Source of the DNA: Bedellia somnulentella
Taxonomy: Eukaryota; Arthropoda; Insecta; Lepidoptera; Bedelliidae
Assembly: GCA_963576735.1 (NCBI GenBank)
Contig: OY755177.1
Span: 13,702,001-13,766,000, forward strand
Length of the DNA: 64,000 nt
Reading direction: 5' to 3'
Shown piece by piece: positions 59,661-64,000 of the stretch. The stretch's first letter is position 1. Every line of letters begins with the position of its first letter. Under the pieces are notes generated by a model, which worked only from the letters and a program-made list of their open reading frames with translations, made no database searches and had not been told where the DNA came from. The position numbers and the translations under genes were made by a program.

Positions 59661-59812
59661 ATTATACTCACGCCCATTATTCCCATTCGGGTAGGCAGAG
59701 ACTATCGATCGCCACTTAGTACGATCTTGACAAACCTCTCTTCCCTTACATTCATTATTCTTCTCACACATGCTCGTTTATTCTTCTCACTTCGGACCCC
59801 CGCCTTTTTCAT
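59661..59812 (-). mobile_element. LINE 3' end, main family, - orientation
   Basis: ACTCACGCCCATTATTCCCA through GACTATCGATCGCCACTTAG to CACTTCGGACCCCCGCCTTT. Lies tail to tail with the copy at 59441-59588. Confidence 0.85.
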
Positions 59813-61133
59813 TAAATAGGACTATTAAAAGATTTACAAATAAATCACTGGCTGAAATTGAAATGAAATAGATTTCCTAATAAAATCTATGTGAATAAAA
59901 ATTCCAAGAACAGAGCGCAGTGTACTGTCGTCGGCACTATCTTAGAAGCAAGCTGTTGTAACTTAGTGTTACAAAAACTAGTAATATCTGTTCTCTGTAC
60001 AACTTGTGCAACAATCACGTTGTTATTGTTACACAGAGAAAATTCCCAAGACTTTTGTTGTGATATTCGTGGAACATACTTTGTTCGAAGGAGAGTCATA
60101 ATAAATGTATGTGTTTTATTATGTATACGTAGTGTACGGGTATTTATTGTACAGCTTTCTAGATAGGTATGATTAGTAAAGGATAATTTATTTAAGGTAT
60201 AAAAATCGTGTATTTTAAAATGATACGAAATAATGATTAATGTAATATGATATTATAAGCGCGCGCGGATGTCTTAATGAACCGATGCGAACTGATTTAT
60301 TAAGTAAATTAAACTATTACTAAATTGCTTGCCTCCAGCAAAATATACGGAAAGCCCGTACACGTAGTGAATTCTAGAATTGAAAATATTGAGTTAAGCT
60401 ACAAATCCTATTTCATCCCAACTATCAGATACTCTTAATTAAAAATTATAGTTTATTCATATTCATATTCTGCATCTACATCAATCGGCATAACAATCGA
60501 AATTAAAATAGTATCAATACGTAATAATTCTGCGATTAGATTACAAAACAAAGCAAAAACACCTATTTACATTGTTTTGACGAATATAAAATCTCGTGGC
60601 ATTTCATTAGATTCAGATGAAATTGAGTTCGCAACTATTCAAATGTGCTCAACAAAGAACGTAACAACTACCACGTAATACCAATATCAATAATCAAAGG
60701 TCATTAGTTCGTGATCAAACGTGGTAAGAGGATACAAGAGAAGTCGTGACTGAGTCGAGTATTCGGTGTTGCGTTTCTATGCCACGTTCTATGGAACGCT
60801 GATCACTCAGTCTATCATAAACATAGTTTACTTGGGAGGTTGTGTAACGCTGCTTGATACTAGTTTCGAGGAGAGAGAGAAGAGGCTATCGCTATGGGGC
60901 GGAATTCTAAAAGTGAAAGAAAGCGTTGGTACCATTGAGGTAACTTTTTCTGCTGTAGGCAATATATTACAATAATGTAATAACACGCGATTAAAATATC
61001 CGAAAATCAATAGTTGTTTCAATTATAATATATTACAAGTTTTTTAATATATTAATAATGCTTACCCAAGAAGTTTCAGTTCTTACAGCATATACGCATA
61101 AAGTCTGTCTCTAACAATATGTTTCGTCTTTAG
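59813..61133. other. intergenic sequence
   Basis: AT-rich. Open frames at 59891-60166 (both strands) and 60766-60975 have no recognisable features. Confidence 0.4.
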
Positions 61134-61245
61134 TTCCTATTGGGTAAACAGAGACTATCGATCGCCACAGTCCCCGAAATCCTAATTCATCTCTTACGAT
61201 ACCAGTGGGAACAAATGGGTTAGTGCTATTCTAACAACAAACTAC
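61134..61245 (-). mobile_element. minimal LINE derivative: 3' end fused to 5' end
   Basis: The left part, AGTTCCTATTGGGTAAACAG...ATCGATCGCCAC, is the LINE 3' end. It is joined directly to the right part, CATCTCTTACGATACCAGTG...GGGTTAGTGCTATTCTAA, the LINE 5' end block. The ~3.4-kb middle is gone, leaving ~110 bp. No target duplication was recognised. Confidence 0.65.
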
Positions 61246-61729
61246 GACACTAGCAAAACAACGCTATTGATTAATCGCGTTATTCGCCACAAAGTCAAAT
61301 ACGTCACCAAAATATTGCACTATGAAATGCAATCGTAGCAAATTACGCCGCAATCAATTAAATTGACTGTTGGTTGGTACACAAGAAAGGTGTATACTTA
61401 TCAGTTATCAGCGATACAATTCGATTACGAACGAAAACGAGTATCAATTATAAGATTATAAGTGATTCTCGTGCTTAAAGTTATGATTGCAATGCAAATT
61501 CATATTATTTGAAAAACACCTTTTTTTACAAACAATTGCAATAATTTAATTGTTTGAACCTAGCTCATAAGGGCACAATACTCTAAAGAAATAAGAACCC
61601 AAAACTACGACAGTATATTTTTAAAGTATAATATACTCATATACTAAGATATATTTTTAATATTAATTTTCGTATCCTAGGCTCTTTTTTCAATGGATTT
61701 TATAATGGTTTGGGTTATTTTTTTTCTAC
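61246..61729. other. AT-rich intergenic sequence
   Basis: Nothing recognised. Confidence 0.4.
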
Positions 61730-62245
61730 ATGACGTTAAGAGCAAGCTATTTACTTTTATCAGTACTATCCAAAAAAGGACTGGATTTGGAACTTTACCA
61801 TGTAAAACAAAGTAAAGAACCCTTCAAGTGCTGGAACGATCTTCCTCCACCAATCCGGGATGTGTTCGGCGGGAACACCTTTAAGCGTAATCTGAAGGAG
61901 TTTTTACTGGCACATCAGTAAAATTTTTATTATTTATTTATTTGACATACATTTGCTATTGTTTATATTATATTTTGAAATTTATTTATTATAGAAAAAT
62001 GAAGCGTGTAGGTGTTTTCTCATATATCTAATCTAATATATCAATATATTATTTTGCATAATTTTACCCTCCAGCCAAGATTTCTTCTGTTATGTTTATG
62101 TATTATCGAAATTTTGTCATATACGTGTATTTTATTGTAATTGTTTGCAAATAATGTTCTATATTTATTTATGTGTATGTGTATTTACTGTCCCTTGTCC
62201 AGCTGAAAAGTTCTACATAATAAAGTGTATTAGTGTGATGCCTGT
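61730..62245 (+). mobile_element. LINE C-terminus and 3'UTR (CR1/Jockey group)
   Basis: A short frame to 61921 encodes CWNDLPPPIRDVF and NTFKRNLKEFLLAHQ, the usual end of a Jockey/CR1-group ORF2. A 3'UTR with a terminal TAATAAAGTGTATTAGTGTG follows. The fragment begins within the last ~60 codons, so it is strongly 5'-truncated. Confidence 0.75.
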
Positions 62246-62252
62246 TTTGTCA

Positions 62253-62531
62253 CTCTACAATGGTACTGACTGAAAATCAGTGTTGGGAGTCAAACGATTC
62301 ACAACGTAATGCTGAGTCAGTACCAATTCGCTGTTGCAGTGGCGCAAAGGACTTAGAATAAGTATTAATTAGTTTGTTTTTGTTAAGTTGTTTGTTTTCC
62401 TCTTTTTTTCATATTTAATATTGTGTTAATTTTAAGTTATTTTAATAGTTATTATTTATATTATTACTTTTTGTCTGTATGTTTTTTGTGCCACACATGG
62501 CGTATAAACGTCTTTCTTCTTCTTCTTCATA
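62253..62531 (+). repeat. interspersed repeat with (TTC)n tail
   Basis: GGTACTGACTGAAAATCAGT and AATGCTGAGTCAGTACCAAT (inverted GGTACTGACT/AGTCAGTACC), later TGTGCCACACATGGCGTATA, and a tail of TTC units. I recognise these phrases as a dispersed moth repeat, but cannot name the family. Confidence 0.55.
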
Positions 62532-62607
62532 GAATACGAAAACTAACAATTCTCAGCTTCTTTCGGAGGATAATTGTGGAGATGTCAGTAAAAATAAATT
62601 ATCGTTA

Positions 62608-62701
62608 GTGATGGGTCTCCAGCTACTAAGTTGTTATACCCTTAGACGCCACGTACACAGGAAGGAAGTGTTAATGCGATTCTAAGCCAACATTTCACAC
62701 C
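62608..62701 (-). mobile_element. short non-autonomous retroelement, 5' half
   Basis: GATGGGTCTCCAGCTACTAA, CCTTAGACGCCACGTACACA and GATTCTAAGCCAACATT match the 5' half of the 25506-25753 family. The 3' half is missing, which is the opposite of normal 5' truncation. Confidence 0.7.
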
Positions 62702-64000
62702 AAAATACATTCCTAAATTATAACAAAAATAAAAAGGAAATAATTTTGTGAATCAAAATTCGCAGTAAGGTAAATTTAAATACGGTTTACGGTTGTCACT
62801 GCCAGGGATTACAATTATATAAGCTAACTCATTTAAAATTAAATTAAAATCGAAATTATATTCATAACTTTATGATTGTTGTGTTTTGCGAAAGTTTCCC
62901 CGCCAAACCATTTGAAGATATAATCGATCTCTACAAGAAAGTTCTATTGTAATTTTTTGATTAAAATAATTATGAATAGGAGATTAGTAACACAGTCCAC
63001 AACTATTTAACAGAAATAATAATAAGTCTATTTTTAAAAATGTAATGTGCTCGCTATGTTATATACTCTGCAAAAAATATATATAATGTAATATTTAGCA
63101 GGATAAAAATTTAAAGCTGAATGGTTTGTTTGCTTGAACGCGTTAATCTTTGAAACAACTGGGATAATTATATCAGTGTAGGAAAGCCTTTTATCCAGGA
63201 AGATGAGAATATAATATATCATCAGTCATTCATTACGCTACGACCAATAAGAGCAGAGCAGCAATGATTAAATATAAACAGTGACATAAGTCATATAATT
63301 TAAATGTTTTTGACATGAAAACCTCATGTGGGGATTATTACTAATAAATAAAGGAAAGAAAAATTTCGACACCGTCGGGGACGTAAGTCACTGAAACTTA
63401 GGTAGATCTTTACGAATCCTAAGTTTTGTGGGTCAGCTTACAAAATATAGTTCCGTATATAGTTTAATAGTTTTCGTCTATTTTATTTGTTAATCTACAA
63501 CAATATGTAAACTAGTTTCAGACAGTATTTGCAAACTTTACTTTGTTATTCTTGTGAGAAGGCAAGGTATGGCAAGGCTAACAGCCTCCTCTGCAAATCA
63601 ATGTGATGCAATCGAATAAGGTTGTACGCAAACAATGAAACCTCTGCCGTGGTGAAACGATGTGCGCCAAACAAGGTTTTTTGGAATAAGAATAGAACTT
63701 TGTGAAATTAAACATTCAAAAAGTTCATGGCTAATGATGACTATCAGGTGACCTCCAGATTGTGGAGGGTAGTAGAGATACACCAAATATTGATCAATGA
63801 CATTTCTGCTGAAAGTTTTCCTCTATGCAGAAGTAACTTTGTTTGTAATAGTGGTGTGTTTACGTTTATATAAAGCACATGAAAAAAAAACATCTTATAA
63901 AAAAATCATAAATCATTATTTATTATTATCTTTCCAAAAATTCAGATAGTGGTGTACTAGCCAGTGAATTTTGCGTAATTTATTCAGAAGTTTTCACGCT
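62702..64000. other. intergenic sequence to window end
   Basis: AT-rich. Contains the small repeat at 63296-63352. No gene recognised. Confidence 0.45.
63296..63352. repeat. copy of the 63-bp repeat found inserted at 15749
   Basis: ATAATTTAAATGTTTTTGAC, ATGAAAACCTCATG and an AATAAATAAAG end correspond base by base, with a few differences, to the insertion at 15749-15811. Confidence 0.65.

Noticed and set aside
1..64000. CRISPR arrays, bacterial operons, phage or prophage modules
   Set aside because: No regularly spaced repeats, no clustered same-strand genes and clear spliced gene structure; the window is an insect nuclear genome.

Overview
The window looks like nuclear DNA of a moth or butterfly. 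It is AT-rich, dense with LINE, SINE and MITE families of lepidopteran type, and has one clearly recognisable spliced gene. There are no operons, Shine-Dalgarno sites, CRISPR arrays or rRNA genes. Two hundred Ns at 57920-58119 mark an assembly gap. Exon borders were read by eye from splice sites and frame continuity, so they could be off by a base.

Layout. 1-13.4 kb is mostly featureless AT-rich sequence with two LINE ends, a TAA-flanked MITE, a foldback element and a candidate terminal exon at 3.6 kb. 13.4-19.7 kb is a transposon nest. It holds a second candidate terminal exon, a complete tRNA-derived SINE, and a near full-length RTE-like LINE inserted into an older copy of its own family and itself interrupted by a truncated SINE. 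19.9-33 kb is sparse: LINE ends, short non-autonomous elements sharing both ends with the LINE, and a few weak candidate exons. 33.1-42.2 kb on the + strand is the main gene, the tonalli/Zmiz orthologue, with a CpG-rich 5' region, ten exons and a 3'UTR of uncertain end. Its first intron contains a well-formed candidate exon on the opposite strand. 44-52 kb is decayed transposon sequence: a GC-rich hairpin block, a second LINE copy carrying a Harbinger-like MITE and a hAT-like element, and a 940-bp element with long inverted repeats and an internal SINE. 53.1-56.8 kb is an almost complete CR1-group LINE with one stop and two frameshifts. 57-64 kb holds more LINE ends, a foldback element, the gap and a few small repeats.

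The only gene with a confidently assigned product is tonalli/Zmiz, a nuclear transcriptional coregulator with an SP-RING (MIZ) zinc finger. Everything else recognisable is retroelement protein or a single exon whose product I could not name.

I found no convincing new biological system. The best leads are: (1) short retroposed elements with the same 5' end and same 3' end/tail as the autonomous LINE but an unrelated middle; (2) the antisense exon in tonalli intron 1; (3) two candidate alternative terminal exons in the same splice phase; (4) the layered transposon insertions, datable by their target duplications and by an empty paralogous site in the same window.
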